In this document: positions 31,894 to 42,033 of the stretch, one piece after another | How the letters are laid out: each line of letters begins with the position of its first letter | Numbering within the stretch: position 1 is the first letter of the stretch | DNA from: Candidatus Blochmanniella camponoti | Lineage (GTDB): Bacteria; Pseudomonadota; Gammaproteobacteria; Enterobacterales; Enterobacteriaceae | Direction of reading: 5' to 3' | Assembly: GCF_023585825.1 (NCBI RefSeq) | Contig: NZ_CP097751.1 | Location: forward strand, 726,947 to 790,946 | DNA: 64,000 nucleotides | Made by a program: the position numbers and the translations under genes | The notes under the pieces: model-generated | Databases searched by the model: none | Told to the model about the DNA's origin: nothing | Seen by the model: only the letters and a program-made list of their open reading frames with translations

Positions 31894-32457
31894 CTAACTA
31901 AAATCTTCACATCGCAGAAATAATTGATATATTAGCTGTTGAGCCGCATCTCGATATATTTCTTTACGAATATCATTTTCTTGCGTGTCATTAAATAAAG
32001 CTTTTTCAGGATTTCTTATAAGTGAACGATACACATAAACACTGATGGGGTAATAATTTTTGTTTGGAATGAATAAATGAGTTTGTATACTCAATGTCAA
32101 TCGATATCCAGCCTCTTTTCCGTTCTGAAATACAGAAGTGGTTATATGTTTTTCTGAAGCGTTGACGATATTTAAACGAGGAATCTGTGCCTCTCGTGTA
32201 CACACATTATCATGTAAATCATTTAAATCATCAAAAATATCAATACGACTTGCGTACAACTCAGTCATTATAGCTCGAGTTATCGGACCAAATGGGTCAT
32301 AACTGCATAATATTATAGATCTTATATTATTTGTTCGTAATTTTTTTACGGTTATATCTGTATATAATCGATAACCACAACTTGTAAAGATAATCACAGT
32401 CAAAACACTTATAATCATTAAAAAAATAATTTTTTTTATATAAGCAATGTCCAGCAT
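31894..32457 (-). CDS. lptE: LPS-assembly lipoprotein LptE
   Basis: Outer-membrane lipoprotein that plugs LptD for LPS insertion. It has 187 residues (E. coli 193). Signal peptide with hydrophobic core (about 9-24) and lipobox FTSC with Cys27. Mature part has PFGPITRAI, the FQNGKEAGYRL strand, and YPISVYVYRSL. The C-terminal Thr/Pro tail of E. coli is missing. It lies between leuS (8 bases) and holA. Supports a working Lpt pathway. Confidence 0.9.
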   Translation of the reverse strand: MLDIAYIKKIIFLMIISVLTVIIFTSCGYRLYTDITVKKLRTNNIRSIILCSYDPFGPITRAIMTELYASRIDIFDDLNDLHDNVCTREAQIPRLNIVNASEKHITTSVFQNGKEAGYRLTLSIQTHLFIPNKNYYPISVYVYRSLIRNPEKALFNDTQENDIRKEIYRDAAQQLIYQLFLRCEDFS

Positions 32458-32465
32458 ATTACTAA

Positions 32466-35078
32466 CTATTTTACAATGATATTAATTACTCTATTTGGAA
32501 CATAAATGATATTATTTATTTTTTTTCCAATAAGATATTTATTTAAAACTCCCTCTGTTTCTAACAATTTATAAACTACATTCTTATCACTATTTAATGG
32601 CGCAAAAATTTTGTGTCGCATCTTTCCATTAATTTGTGCTAGAACGAGCGTTCTGTCATTTTGTATTGCTTGTGTATCTACAATAGGCCACGTTGCATTA
32701 TCGATATCTTCAGATCCTCCTAAAGCCTTCCATAAAATAAAACTAATATGTGGAGTAAATGGATATAGCAGCCTCACTATTACTAATAAAGCCTCTTGTA
32801 ATACTGCTCTATCTTGCATGCTTGTTTTAGGGGCATTGTATAACTTTTTTACTAATTTCATAATAGCCGATAAAGCAGTATTAAATGATTGCCTACGATC
32901 AATATCGTCAGTAACTTTTTCTATGGTTTTATGTACATTGTATCGAATAAATTTTTGCGCATGATTCAGTGTTACAACACGTAATGTATCTACAGGTCCA
33001 TCTTGGATATGACGATATATTAAGTTCCAAATACGTTTAAGAAAACGCTGTGCACCTTCTATGCCAGATTCTTTCCATTCCAATGGTGCTTCAATTGGAG
33101 CAGCAAACATTATAAAAAATCGCACTGCATCTGCGCCATATTTTTCAATAATTATATTTGGATCAATACCATTATTTTTTGATTTTGACATTTTACACAT
33201 TCCAGCATAAATTAAATCACGTCCGTTTTTATCAATAGCTTTGACAACACCTCCTATTCTATCACGTTTTATTGTCACATTAGTTGGGTCTACCCATATA
33301 TGTTGGCCATTAGGAGACGCATAATAAAAAGAGTCTGCTAATACCATACCTTGACATAATAAACGTATTGCAGGTTCATCGGAATACACTAATCCTTCAT
33401 CACGCATTAATTTATGATAAAATCGAAAATATAACAAATGCATAATAGCATGTTCAATTCCACCTATATATTGATCAACTGGCAACCAATAATTAGCAGC
33501 ACGCACATTTAACATCGCTTCATGATAATGAGGACAAGTATAACGAGCATAATACCAAGATGACTCCATAAAAGTATCAAAAGTATCAGTATCACGAATG
33601 GCTGTTTGTCCTTTATAAGTAGTTTGAATCCAATTAGGATACATTTTTAAAAAACTATTGACATATCCATCGTCACTTCTTTGTATAGTTGACATATTTT
33701 TTGGAAGAATTACTGGCAATCGATCCAACAGTACTGGCTTAACAACGCCGTTAGATAATGTTACCATAGGGATAGGAACCCCCCAATAACGTTGACGCGA
33801 AATACCCCAATCTTTTAAGCGATAATTCACTGTATGTTGGGCTGCACCGCGCGCAATTAACGATTTGACAATTGCGTTAGACGCAGTACAAGAACTTAAT
33901 CCATCGAATTCACCAGAATTAAATAATATCCCATCACAAGTCATTGCTTGCATCGCAATATTTGGTTCAATTGCATCCAGATTCTTTATAACAGGTTTTA
34001 TTGGCAGATTATATTTATGAGCAAATTCCCAATCTTGTTGATTATGAGCTGGGATTGATATAGCTGCTCCTATTCCATCATACTCCATAGGTATTACAAA
34101 ATTGGCGACCCAAATTGGTAATTTACTATTAGTAATCGGATGTATTGCATAGATATGAGTAGGCATGCCCTTTTTTTCAAAATAAAAAATATTTTTTTTG
34201 TTTAATTTAGTATAAAAATCGTTATTTTTTTGAATAAAGTGAGCTAAATTTAAATCAATTTTTGCCACCTGCAATGCTATTGGATGATCTGTAGATATGA
34301 CTAAATAAGTAATTCCCATGAAAATATCTAGTCGAGTCATATATATTATCAACGTATCATTAGAATTTTCAATTTTAAAAGTAACATTTACGCCTTCTGA
34401 ACGCCCAATCCAATTTCGTTGCATAACTTTTACTTGTTCAGGCCAATATGCTAATTGATCTAATCCATGTAACAATTGATCCGCATAATTAGTAATTCTT
34501 AGAAACCATTGCGGAATTCTTTTATATTTTACAGGGGTATGACAACGCCAACAGCAATTATTAATAACTTGCTCATTAGCCAAAACCGTTTTGTGATATG
34601 AGCACCAGTTTACTGATGCGGTTTTTTTATATACTAAACCTTTTTTATATAATACAGTAAAAAACCACTGTTCCCATCGATAATATTCTGGGTGACAAGT
34701 TATAAGCTCTCTATCCCAATCATAAGCAAAACCTAATGATTGCAATTGACTTTTCATATAACTAATATTAGAGTACGTCCAGGTTGATGGGTCTGTATTA
34801 TTTTCAATTGCAGCATGTTCTGCAGGTAATCCAAAAGCATCCCATCCTATAGGTTGTAATACATTTTTTCCAAGCATGCGTTGATATCGAGAGATCACAT
34901 CTCCAATTGTGTAATTACGCACATGCCCCATATGTAAGTTTCCAGATGGATAAGGAATCATAGATAAACAATAATATTTTTCTTTATTACTGTCTTCTAT
35001 GACTGAAAAAGTCTTATTTTTATACCAATGTTTTTGAACAGCCCTTTCAATATCGCTTGGAGAATATGATTTACGCAT
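32466..35078 (-). CDS. leuS: Leucyl-tRNA synthetase
   Basis: Charges tRNA-Leu and edits mischarged amino acids. It has 870 residues (E. coli 860) from ATG 35078, which aligns with the E. coli start; an in-frame GTG at 35090 would add four residues. HIGH motif [11 protein letters not shown] (about 44-54), editing domain with [13 protein letters not shown] and [19 protein letters not shown] region, KMSKS ([10 protein letters not shown]). The C-terminal domain has [14 protein letters not shown]. The CP1 insert is somewhat enlarged ([14 protein letters not shown]). First gene of leuS-lptE-holA. Confidence 0.96.
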   Translation of the reverse strand: MRKSYSPSDIERAVQKHWYKNKTFSVIEDSNKEKYYCLSMIPYPSGNLHMGHVRNYTIGDVISRYQRMLGKNVLQPIGWDAFGLPAEHAAIENNTDPSTWTYSNISYMKSQLQSLGFAYDWDRELITCHPEYYRWEQWFFTVLYKKGLVYKKTASVNWCSYHKTVLANEQVINNCCWRCHTPVKYKRIPQWFLRITNYADQLLHGLDQLAYWPEQVKVMQRNWIGRSEGVNVTFKIENSNDTLIIYMTRLDIFMGITYLVISTDHPIALQVAKIDLNLAHFIQKNNDFYTKLNKKNIFYFEKKGMPTHIYAIHPITNSKLPIWVANFVIPMEYDGIGAAISIPAHNQQDWEFAHKYNLPIKPVIKNLDAIEPNIAMQAMTCDGILFNSGEFDGLSSCTASNAIVKSLIARGAAQHTVNYRLKDWGISRQRYWGVPIPMVTLSNGVVKPVLLDRLPVILPKNMSTIQRSDDGYVNSFLKMYPNWIQTTYKGQTAIRDTDTFDTFMESSWYYARYTCPHYHEAMLNVRAANYWLPVDQYIGGIEHAIMHLLYFRFYHKLMRDEGLVYSDEPAIRLLCQGMVLADSFYYASPNGQHIWVDPTNVTIKRDRIGGVVKAIDKNGRDLIYAGMCKMSKSKNNGIDPNIIIEKYGADAVRFFIMFAAPIEAPLEWKESGIEGAQRFLKRIWNLIYRHIQDGPVDTLRVVTLNHAQKFIRYNVHKTIEKVTDDIDRRQSFNTALSAIMKLVKKLYNAPKTSMQDRAVLQEALLVIVRLLYPFTPHISFILWKALGGSEDIDNATWPIVDTQAIQNDRTLVLAQINGKMRHKIFAPLNSDKNVVYKLLETEGVLNKYLIGKKINNIIYVPNRVINIIVK

Positions 35079-35353
35079 AATAAATATCACAATAAATTAA
35101 AAAATGTTAATTAATTAATAATTGCAGTTAATTACAAATATTAATATTTATCTAGATAAACATTGTTTTGATCCAATAAAAATAGCGAGTATATAACAAT
35201 ATATATGTAATTAATAATATTTAATCAATTTTGTTTATATTTTATAAGAAACGTTTATTTTAATACTTAATAAAAAGTATAGCATATTCTCTTTGAGATC
35301 TCTGTGTAATTATATACTTCTTCATTTTGAAGATTTGATAAAAATTTTTAAAA

Positions 35354-36886
35354 TTATATATAATTTTTACATTTAAAAATTAGAAATATATATATAATAA
35401 TTCCCAAAAAAAACCAGGATCCAAATTTTGCATATGGTGTTAAACCTGTGGTTGGAATGACCTTGTCACTAAGCACTGCGGAAATGAATTGAGGCAGTTG
35501 TGCTTGCAGAGAACCATCTGCATTAACAATCGCAGTAATTCCATTGTTTGTGCTACATAATAAAGGTCTTCCTAATTCTAGGGCACGCATACGAGCCATT
35601 TGGAAACATTGCCATGGTCCAATAGAATGACCGAACCATGCATTATTTGCAACAGTTAATAAAAAATCAGTATCAGATTTAAAATTATCACGTATTTGTT
35701 TACCAAGAATTATTTCATAACAAATAGCAGTAGTCATTTTTACGCACGATACACTCAATTGTGGTTGAAAATAACAACCTTCTTGCATAAAAGGCACAGG
35801 TACATTAAAAAAAATCAGTAGTGATTTAAAAAATCTCTGAAATGGAAACTTTTCGGACCATAACACTAAATGATGTTTATCATATCGATTGCGATTCGGA
35901 TATTTATAGGGTTCAGATTCTCCTAGTACTATAACACTATTATAGTAATGATAATAGTTTTTAGCGTAACGTATTCCAATAATTCCGGTAATTAAATTCG
36001 TTTGAGATTGTCTACATTTATGATCTAATAATGTTAAAATGGTATTATGCTCAATTTCATTTCCCGGAATAGCTGATTCAGGCCAAATAACTATTTTTGT
36101 TTGGCCAAGTAAAGGTAAGGTATGGCTTATATATGTCTGCAGTATTTTTTCTACATAATTAGAATTCCATTTTATATGTTGATCAATATTACCTTGCACC
36201 AAAGAAACGTGAACAGCGCGTTGTGGCTGCAAATGATACCATTGTATTCGTGTTAAGGGTGATAATAATAATAATATTCCAAAAGATATGGTAATTGACG
36301 ATAATTGCGCTCTTTTGATAGAAACAGCCAATAATCCACTGATTAAAATAAGAGTAAATGTAATGCCTTCTACACCAAAAATAGGGGCAATACCTTTGAG
36401 GGGGCCATCAATTTGACTATATCCAAATTGTAGCCATGGAAATCCGGTGAGCATATACCCCCTGATATATTCAACAATTGACCATATTACTGGAGCAGCG
36501 CTGACTGCACACCATATAGTTGTATATGATTGCATCAGTGACAATAAGACAGAAAATAATATAGGAAACAGTATTAGATATAACACCAAAAAAACAATTA
36601 ATAAAATATTGATACAATTACACATATTACTAAACTGATCTATACTTATATAGATCCATTGTAACCCGCTACCAAAAAATCCAATACCCCAAAAAAATGT
36701 ATTCCATGCGGCTTGTTTCCATGTAGAATCTAAAATTGTTTTTAAAAAAACAGTTAAAGAAATAATACTAGCTGGCCAAAAATTATATGGAGAAAACCCC
36801 AAAATACCGAATGCTCCAAATAACAACACTGTAAAAAACCCAAAATATTGTTTATATTTATAATATGTAGTAACAACAAAAATCAT
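35354..36886 (-). CDS. lnt: Apolipoprotein N-acyltransferase
   Basis: Adds the third acyl chain to lipoproteins in the inner membrane. It has 510 residues (E. coli 512). About six N-terminal helices, then the nitrilase-type domain with catalytic E270 (IWPESAIPG), the Lys in SEKFPFQRF and the Cys in TAICYEIILG, and one C-terminal helix. Two bases after corC, in the block ybeZ-ybeY-corC-lnt as in E. coli. Matches the presence of lipoprotein LptE. Confidence 0.95.
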   Translation of the reverse strand: MIFVVTTYYKYKQYFGFFTVLLFGAFGILGFSPYNFWPASIISLTVFLKTILDSTWKQAAWNTFFWGIGFFGSGLQWIYISIDQFSNMCNCINILLIVFLVLYLILFPILFSVLLSLMQSYTTIWCAVSAAPVIWSIVEYIRGYMLTGFPWLQFGYSQIDGPLKGIAPIFGVEGITFTLILISGLLAVSIKRAQLSSITISFGILLLLSPLTRIQWYHLQPQRAVHVSLVQGNIDQHIKWNSNYVEKILQTYISHTLPLLGQTKIVIWPESAIPGNEIEHNTILTLLDHKCRQSQTNLITGIIGIRYAKNYYHYYNSVIVLGESEPYKYPNRNRYDKHHLVLWSEKFPFQRFFKSLLIFFNVPVPFMQEGCYFQPQLSVSCVKMTTAICYEIILGKQIRDNFKSDTDFLLTVANNAWFGHSIGPWQCFQMARMRALELGRPLLCSTNNGITAIVNADGSLQAQLPQFISAVLSDKVIPTTGLTPYAKFGSWFFLGIIIYIFLIFKCKNYI

Positions 36887-36888
36887 AT

Positions 36889-37773
36889 CTATAAATTATT
36901 TTCTTTAGGTGTATATAATGAGTTTTTGGGAATGTGTACAAGTAATTGCACAATACGATGACTGTCTATAAGTGTAACTTTAAATTTGTAGCCTAAAATA
37001 TCAATAGATTCTCCATTTGTAGGTAAATGACCGAAAGATTGCATAATAAAACCCCCGATAGTATCTATTTCTTCATTATGAAAACAGGTGTTAAACATTT
37101 TATTAAAATCTGCAACAGGGGTTAGTGCGTTAATAATAAAAGTATGTTGGTTTATTTGACAAATATTAAAACTATCTTTATTATCGTATTCATCTTCAAT
37201 CTCACCAACAATTAATTCTAATATGTCTTCGATAGTAATCAGTCCAGACATTCCTCCAAATTCATCTATTACAATAGCCATATGACAGCGTTGTAGACGA
37301 AATTCTTGTAACATTCTATCTACGCCTTTATGTTCTGGCACTACCATTGCTGGACGTAAAATTTTATCGATACTACATGGTTGTGATTTTTTTAATATGA
37401 ATGGTAATAAATCTTTAGCAATCAAAACACCCTTAATTTTATCCTGATTGCCATATAACACTGGGAATCTAGAATGAGCAGATTCTATAATAATGTTAAG
37501 TTGTTCATCCCAAGACTGGGTATTTTTCAAAAAAATAATTTGCGCCCTAGGCACCATAACATCTCTAACTTTTTGTTCAACAATATCCATAACCCCTTCT
37601 AACATATCTCGAGTATCTGAATTTATCAAAGAATTTTGTTCAAAATCACGTATTAAATTTAATAAATCATTGCGATTTTTAGGACTACTATGAAAGAGAT
37701 GATGTAGTATAAAAGTGAAAAAACTTTTTTTACGAATAGAATTAACGTTCTCCTCTGAATTATTATTATTCAT
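36889..37773 (-). CDS. corC: CBS-domain protein CorC (YbeX)
   Basis: CorC/HlyC-family protein linked to Mg/Co efflux and, under the name YbeX, to ribosome metabolism. It has 294 residues (E. coli 292). Two CBS domains (about 65-190, with VRDVMVPRAQI and VIDEFGGMSGLITIEDILELIVGEIEDEYD in short words VMVPRAQI, DEFGG, GEIEDEYD), then a C-terminal transporter-associated domain (TIGGFIMQSFGHLP). No membrane part. Operon with ybeY and lnt. Confidence 0.94.
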   Translation of the reverse strand: MNNNNSEENVNSIRKKSFFTFILHHLFHSSPKNRNDLLNLIRDFEQNSLINSDTRDMLEGVMDIVEQKVRDVMVPRAQIIFLKNTQSWDEQLNIIIESAHSRFPVLYGNQDKIKGVLIAKDLLPFILKKSQPCSIDKILRPAMVVPEHKGVDRMLQEFRLQRCHMAIVIDEFGGMSGLITIEDILELIVGEIEDEYDNKDSFNICQINQHTFIINALTPVADFNKMFNTCFHNEEIDTIGGFIMQSFGHLPTNGESIDILGYKFKVTLIDSHRIVQLLVHIPKNSLYTPKENNL

Positions 37774-37805
37774 AATATTATTTACTATATCTTATAAAGA
37801 TTTTA

Positions 37806-38279
37806 TTAGTTATGTGCAACATGGCAACACGTTCGATATCCACATTGCTGAAGTATATTTCTTTCTACTCGTTGCATTAATATAGCTTCTTCGTCCACAA
37901 TATGATTATACCCTAATAAATGTAGTGACCCATGAATTATCATATGCGCCCAATGCGATCTACCAGGTACATTTTTTTCTTTAGATTCATATTCTATGAT
38001 CTGGCGACAAAGCACTACATCACCAAGTAATGGGGATTTCATTTCCAATGGCGGCGTAAAAGGAAATGATAAAACATTAGTGGGGTAATCTTTTTTTAAA
38101 TAATACCAATTTAAATAGTGCATCTCTTTTATATCTACTATACGCACAGTTAATTCTATTTTTTTTTTATATACAGAAAATATAGCAGATACCCACGACT
38201 GAAACATTTTCCGATTAGGTAATCCATGCAAATTTTTACATGCTAATTGTAAATTGATAATCATTTGATTATTTGTCAT
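37806..38279 (-). CDS. ybeY: Endoribonuclease YbeY
   Basis: Metal-dependent RNase for 16S rRNA 3' end maturation and ribosome quality control. It has 157 residues (E. coli 155). The zinc motif HGSLHLLGYNH carries all three histidines; the Asp of the usual GYDH is Asn here, a conservative change outside the ligand set. TNVLSFPF is conserved. Same order as E. coli. Confidence 0.94.
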   Translation of the reverse strand: MTNNQMIINLQLACKNLHGLPNRKMFQSWVSAIFSVYKKKIELTVRIVDIKEMHYLNWYYLKKDYPTNVLSFPFTPPLEMKSPLLGDVVLCRQIIEYESKEKNVPGRSHWAHMIIHGSLHLLGYNHIVDEEAILMQRVERNILQQCGYRTCCHVAHN

Positions 38280-38384
38280 CCATTAATCCTTTATAATAAT
38301 AATTATTAATCGCTATTATTTATTTTATTTACAATTTCATTTACAATCATTCTCATGTATATCTATATATCTTGTGATGTATAT

Positions 38385-39377
38385 TTAAAATTCTTTTTTC
38401 TTATCCCATGCTTCGTAAGCATCTATTATGCGACTTACTATTGCATGACGTACCGAATCTTCTTTAGTAAAAAAATTAAAACTAATATCTTTAATTACGG
38501 GTAAAACTTTAATGGCATGTGTTAAACCAGATGATTGATTAGATGGTAAATCAATTTGAGTGATATCTCCAGTAATAATCACTGTAGAATGAAATCCAAT
38601 GCGGGTTAAAAACATCTTCATTTGAGTAATAGTTGTATTTTGGCTTTCATCAAGAATAATGACAGAATCATTCAGTGTACGTCCGCGCATATAAGCTAAT
38701 GGAGCTACTTCTATTATATTTTTTTGTATCAATTGCTCTACTCTTTCGCGCCCAAGTATATTAAATAAAGCATCATATAATGGACGCACATAGGGATCAG
38801 ATTTCTGATTAAGATCGCCCGGTAAAAAACCTAATTTCTCTCCTGCTTCAATAGCAGGACGAGTTAAAACAATATGTTTGTTTTTTTTACGTTCTAATAA
38901 ATCTACCGCAGCAGCTATAGCTAGATACGTTTTCCCGGTCCCTGCAGGTCCTATTCCAAAAGTGATATCATGATTAAAAATATTATAAATATATTTTGAT
39001 TGGTTTTGTGTACGAGGCTTTATTATCCCATGTTTTGTTTCAATTTGTATCAGAGTATTGCGAATTGTTTTTGTACATTTATATTGAGTTTGTAATATCT
39101 GGATCTGTTTAATAGTTAAATATACTTGCTCTGGATCAATGTCATGAATCACACCACATTCGGTCTCTGTATCCGAATATAGAGACACCAAAGCATTAGT
39201 AGCAGCATTAACTGATACTGATGTTCCTATTAATCTAAAAAAATTATCACGCCTATTGATAGTAATATTCAATTGAGATTCTAATTGCTTCAAATTATCA
39301 TCAAAAGGTCCGCATAGACTGATCAAACGTTTATTATTTGCTGGTTGTAATCTAATTTCTTTAGTTTCTAAATTCAA
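38385..39377 (-). CDS. ybeZ: PhoH-like ATPase YbeZ
   Basis: Cytoplasmic P-loop ATPase that works with YbeY. It has 330 residues (E. coli about 346). Walker A GPAGTGKTYLA (about 138-148), RPAIEAGEKLGFLPGD, Walker B VIILDESQNTT, SNQSSGLTHAI. The start is TTG, aligned with E. coli MNIDTREITLEPA and preceded by aggggt; an ATG two bases upstream is out of frame and ends after six codons. The Lys/Glu tail of E. coli is missing. miaB, the upstream neighbour in E. coli, is absent. Confidence 0.93.
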   Translation of the reverse strand: MNLETKEIRLQPANNKRLISLCGPFDDNLKQLESQLNITINRRDNFFRLIGTSVSVNAATNALVSLYSDTETECGVIHDIDPEQVYLTIKQIQILQTQYKCTKTIRNTLIQIETKHGIIKPRTQNQSKYIYNIFNHDITFGIGPAGTGKTYLAIAAAVDLLERKKNKHIVLTRPAIEAGEKLGFLPGDLNQKSDPYVRPLYDALFNILGRERVEQLIQKNIIEVAPLAYMRGRTLNDSVIILDESQNTTITQMKMFLTRIGFHSTVIITGDITQIDLPSNQSSGLTHAIKVLPVIKDISFNFFTKEDSVRHAIVSRIIDAYEAWDKKKEF

Positions 39378-39605
39378 ACATTACCCCTAAATTAATCAGA
39401 ATAAAAATAATTGATAATGACACTTACATTGAATTAATATATTAAATGTAAGACGTAACATTATTTAGAAATAAAAAAATCCATCATCATAAGTGATGAG
39501 AAATTTTCAACATATTCATGTTTTTAAATACATGCTGTAAATTTGAAAAATAAACAATAATAAGTATAACAACATATTAAAAATATAAACAAAAACTAAC
39601 TTAAT

Positions 39606-39633
39606 TTACTAATTTATATCGATAAATTAGTAA
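39606..39633. repeat. 12-bp perfect hairpin
   Basis: Arms ttactaatttat (39606-39617) and ataaattagtaa (39622-39633), loop atcg. In the divergent ybeZ/ubiF region; ends no gene. Confidence 0.7.
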
Positions 39634-39651
39634 CATACTGAAGGTTAAAAC

Positions 39652-39688
39652 AATTGCAATTGTATGTCAAGGACATATGATTGCAATT
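39652..39688. repeat. 17-bp quasi-palindrome
   Basis: Arms 39652-39668 and 39672-39688 match except at two adjacent positions, which would be G-U pairs in plus-strand RNA. Core tatgtc-aag-gacata. Confidence 0.65.
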
Positions 39689-39843
39689 AAATCTTTAAAT
39701 TTTTAAATATTTATTTAATTTGAAATTCCTATATGTTATATGCTCGATTACTTACGTAAATTCATATTCTCTGTATAAAATCTTAACATCATATAAAAAT
39801 ATACTTATATACAGATTAACCTTTATGTAGATAATAAAATATT

Positions 39844-41013
39844 ATGAATAAATTATTCTGTGATGTATTAATATTTGGCGCTGGTATTATAGGTGCATCT
39901 TTAGCATTACGTCTTTCTAAATCTGGTATTAAAGTAATCATAGTAGATCATACACATCCTGTTCCCATGAAAAAAAAACCGCATATTCGAGTTGCTGCTA
40001 TTAATTATGCTTCAATAGAATTTTTGAAACAAATTAATATATGGAAAAAAATTCCTTCCAATTTTTGCACACCATATCACCGCCTAGAAGTATGGGAATG
40101 CCCAGCATCAAAAGTAATTTTTCATGCCATATCTGCAGGGGTATCCACAATGGGGTGCATTATTGAAAATAATCGGTTACAATCAGCGCTTTGGGAAGAT
40201 TTCGTAAACTTCAAAACAATAACATTATATTGCCCATCTACATTAGTATCCACACATTATGACGGTTTTTGTTGGCGATGTATTCTTGATAATGGTGTCG
40301 TAGTTGTTAGTCGTTTATTAATAGGAGCTGATGGAATTTATTCTCAAGTTCGAAAAATATTAGGAATCGGGGTAATTGGTTGGAAATATCGTCAATTTTG
40401 TATGTTACTCACCATTAAAACAGACAAATGCAAAAGTGGAACAATTTGGCAAATATTTACTCCTTGTGGTCCTATAGGATTTTTACCTCTATATAATCAT
40501 TGGGGATCATTAATGTGGTACAATACTTCTGAGCGTATTCAGGAGTTACAACAATTACCTGTAGCAATGTTGGAAAAAGAAATCGAGAATAATTTTCAAA
40601 AACAACTAGGTAACGTTAAATTACACAATATGACTGTAGTTCCATTAATTCGTCAATGTGCATACAACTACATAACTTCAGGAGGGGCGTTAGTTGGAGA
40701 TGCTGTGCATTCTTTACATCCTTTAGCAGGACAAGGAATAAATTTAGGACTTCGTGATGTCATGAGTTTATCACAATTACTAATTAATTCACGTGTTTTT
40801 GACGAGTATTCGAGTATTTCAGAAGTGTTGATATCCTATCAAAAAAGCCGTAAATATGACTCTTTCCTCATGCAATCATGCATAGATTGGCTATACGTTA
40901 TTTTTCATAATAATTACTTGCCACTAAAAATAGCTAGGAACATTGCATTTATGACAGTTGAACGCTCCTTGTATCTAAAAAGAAAAGTATTAAAATATGC
41001 TTTAGGTGTATAA
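39844..41013 (+). CDS. ubiF: Ubiquinone biosynthesis hydroxylase UbiF
   Basis: FAD monooxygenase for ring hydroxylation (C6, demethoxyubiquinol) in aerobic ubiquinone synthesis. It has 389 residues (E. coli 391). FAD motifs: GAGIIGASLALRL (12-24), DG motif LIGADGIYSQVR, and GDAVHSLHPLAGQGINLGLRD with the GD motif. Position before the tRNA cluster matches E. coli. The closely related UbiH/UbiI are alternatives from sequence alone, but context favours UbiF. It supplies quinone used by the succinate dehydrogenase in this window. Confidence 0.9.
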   Translation: MNKLFCDVLIFGAGIIGASLALRLSKSGIKVIIVDHTHPVPMKKKPHIRVAAINYASIEFLKQINIWKKIPSNFCTPYHRLEVWECPASKVIFHAISAGVSTMGCIIENNRLQSALWEDFVNFKTITLYCPSTLVSTHYDGFCWRCILDNGVVVVSRLLIGADGIYSQVRKILGIGVIGWKYRQFCMLLTIKTDKCKSGTIWQIFTPCGPIGFLPLYNHWGSLMWYNTSERIQELQQLPVAMLEKEIENNFQKQLGNVKLHNMTVVPLIRQCAYNYITSGGALVGDAVHSLHPLAGQGINLGLRDVMSLSQLLINSRVFDEYSSISEVLISYQKSRKYDSFLMQSCIDWLYVIFHNNYLPLKIARNIAFMTVERSLYLKRKVLKYALGV

Positions 41014-41034
41014 GAATACATTACAGTATTATGA

Positions 41035-41053
41035 CACTATATCAAATATAGTG
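41035..41053 (+). terminator. Hairpin after ubiF
   Basis: Arms cactatat (41035-41042) and atatagtg (41046-41053), loop caa, 22 bases after the ubiF stop. Weak U-tract (agatttcaaattt). Confidence 0.45.
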
Positions 41054-41254
41054 AGATTTCAAATTTATCTTGAATTTAATTATAAAAATAAAATGTTTAT
41101 ACTTATATTACTACATGCATTATACATGCAAAAATGCTTCCTACTTAAATATATTTTGATTGTTCATCTTTATTAATCATTAATGAAAATGATATAGACT
41201 TTAAACGCGCAACATTTTATATTTGTTGTTCAAGTATAAAAACGTGAAAATCTA

Positions 41255-41326
41255 CTGGGGCACCAGGATTCGAACCTGGGAATGGCGGGATCAAAACCCG
41301 CTGCCTTACCGTTTGGCTATGCCCCA
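41255..41326 (-). tRNA. tRNA-Gln (anticodon UUG)
   Basis: 72 nucleotides, no encoded CCA. Acceptor TGGGGCA/TGCCCCA, discriminator G, anticodon loop tttTGat containing TTG, T arm aggttcgaatcct. The U1-A72 end pair typical of tRNA-Gln is kept. Single survivor of the four glutamine tRNAs in the E. coli cluster. Confidence 0.95.
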
Positions 41327-41406
41327 TTTATCATGAAAATACTTACTCATGTATATTTTTATATTTATGTATGTATTTCTTTTTATATTCACTTAAACAA
41401 ACAACA

Positions 41407-41488
41407 TACGGGAGGCGAGATTTGAACTCGCATACTTCTCAGTATCAGATCCTAATTCTGACGCGTCTACCTATTTCGCCACTCCCGC
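41407..41488 (-). tRNA. leuW: tRNA-Leu (anticodon UAG)
   Basis: 82 nucleotides with the long variable arm of class II tRNAs, anticodon TAG, T arm gagttcaaatctc. Very close to E. coli leuW, but the first acceptor pair is G1-U72 rather than G1-C72. Discriminator A, no encoded CCA. Confidence 0.95.
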
Positions 41489-41512
41489 TTTGCGCTGATC
41501 TGATCATATAAA

Positions 41513-41586
<74 letters not shown>

Positions 41587-42033
41587 AATATTTTATATTA
41601 TACTGTGTTATGATCCAGTTACGAACTGAAACATATAAATTTATACCACATTATGCAACAATTATAAAATATCCGTCAACTTTCTTTTATGTATATAAAA
41701 TGGGTATATTTTTAGTTGTTATGTAAACTTGTAATTTTTTTAATAAAATTACAAAAAATACATGACATACTTATATGAACACATTCATATAAAAATAACT
41801 AATAATTTAATTGATTCAAAAAACAAAAATAGAATGTTTCTGCATAGAAACATTTATTATGAAGCTATTTCACATAATAATTCAGCCTTATTTATATGTG
41901 AATAAGATAACGTATAATTTATAGTAATAAAAATTTAAAATTGTTACTTTAATACTAAAAAATCATTAATGAGATAAAACATTCTATCATGAATAAACAT
42001 TTATTTAAGCATAATGTCTATATGTAGTCGAAT
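41587..42033. other. Spacer tRNA-Met/nagA
   Basis: 447 bases downstream of nagA. Apart from the tRNA -10 it holds two 9-bp perfect hairpins, ttatatgaa/ttcatataa (41771-41792) and aatgtttct/agaaacatt (41833-41854), and an 8-bp pair of distant arms (ttcacata/tatgtgaa, near 41873-41910). nagC and nagD, next after nagA in E. coli, are absent. Confidence 0.55.
41597..41602 (-). promoter_or_regulatory. -10 element of the Met-Leu-Gln tRNA operon
   Basis: A consensus TATAAT on the minus strand, 10 bases before the mature tRNA-Met. No convincing -35 at the normal spacing. Confidence 0.45.

Larger units (their letters stand above)
39378..39843. other. Divergent spacer ybeZ/ubiF (miaB lost)
   Basis: 466 bases; E. 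coli has miaB here. No remnant recognised. It contains a 12-bp perfect hairpin (39606-39633) followed closely by a 17-bp stem with two G-U pairs (39652-39688). Confidence 0.6.
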
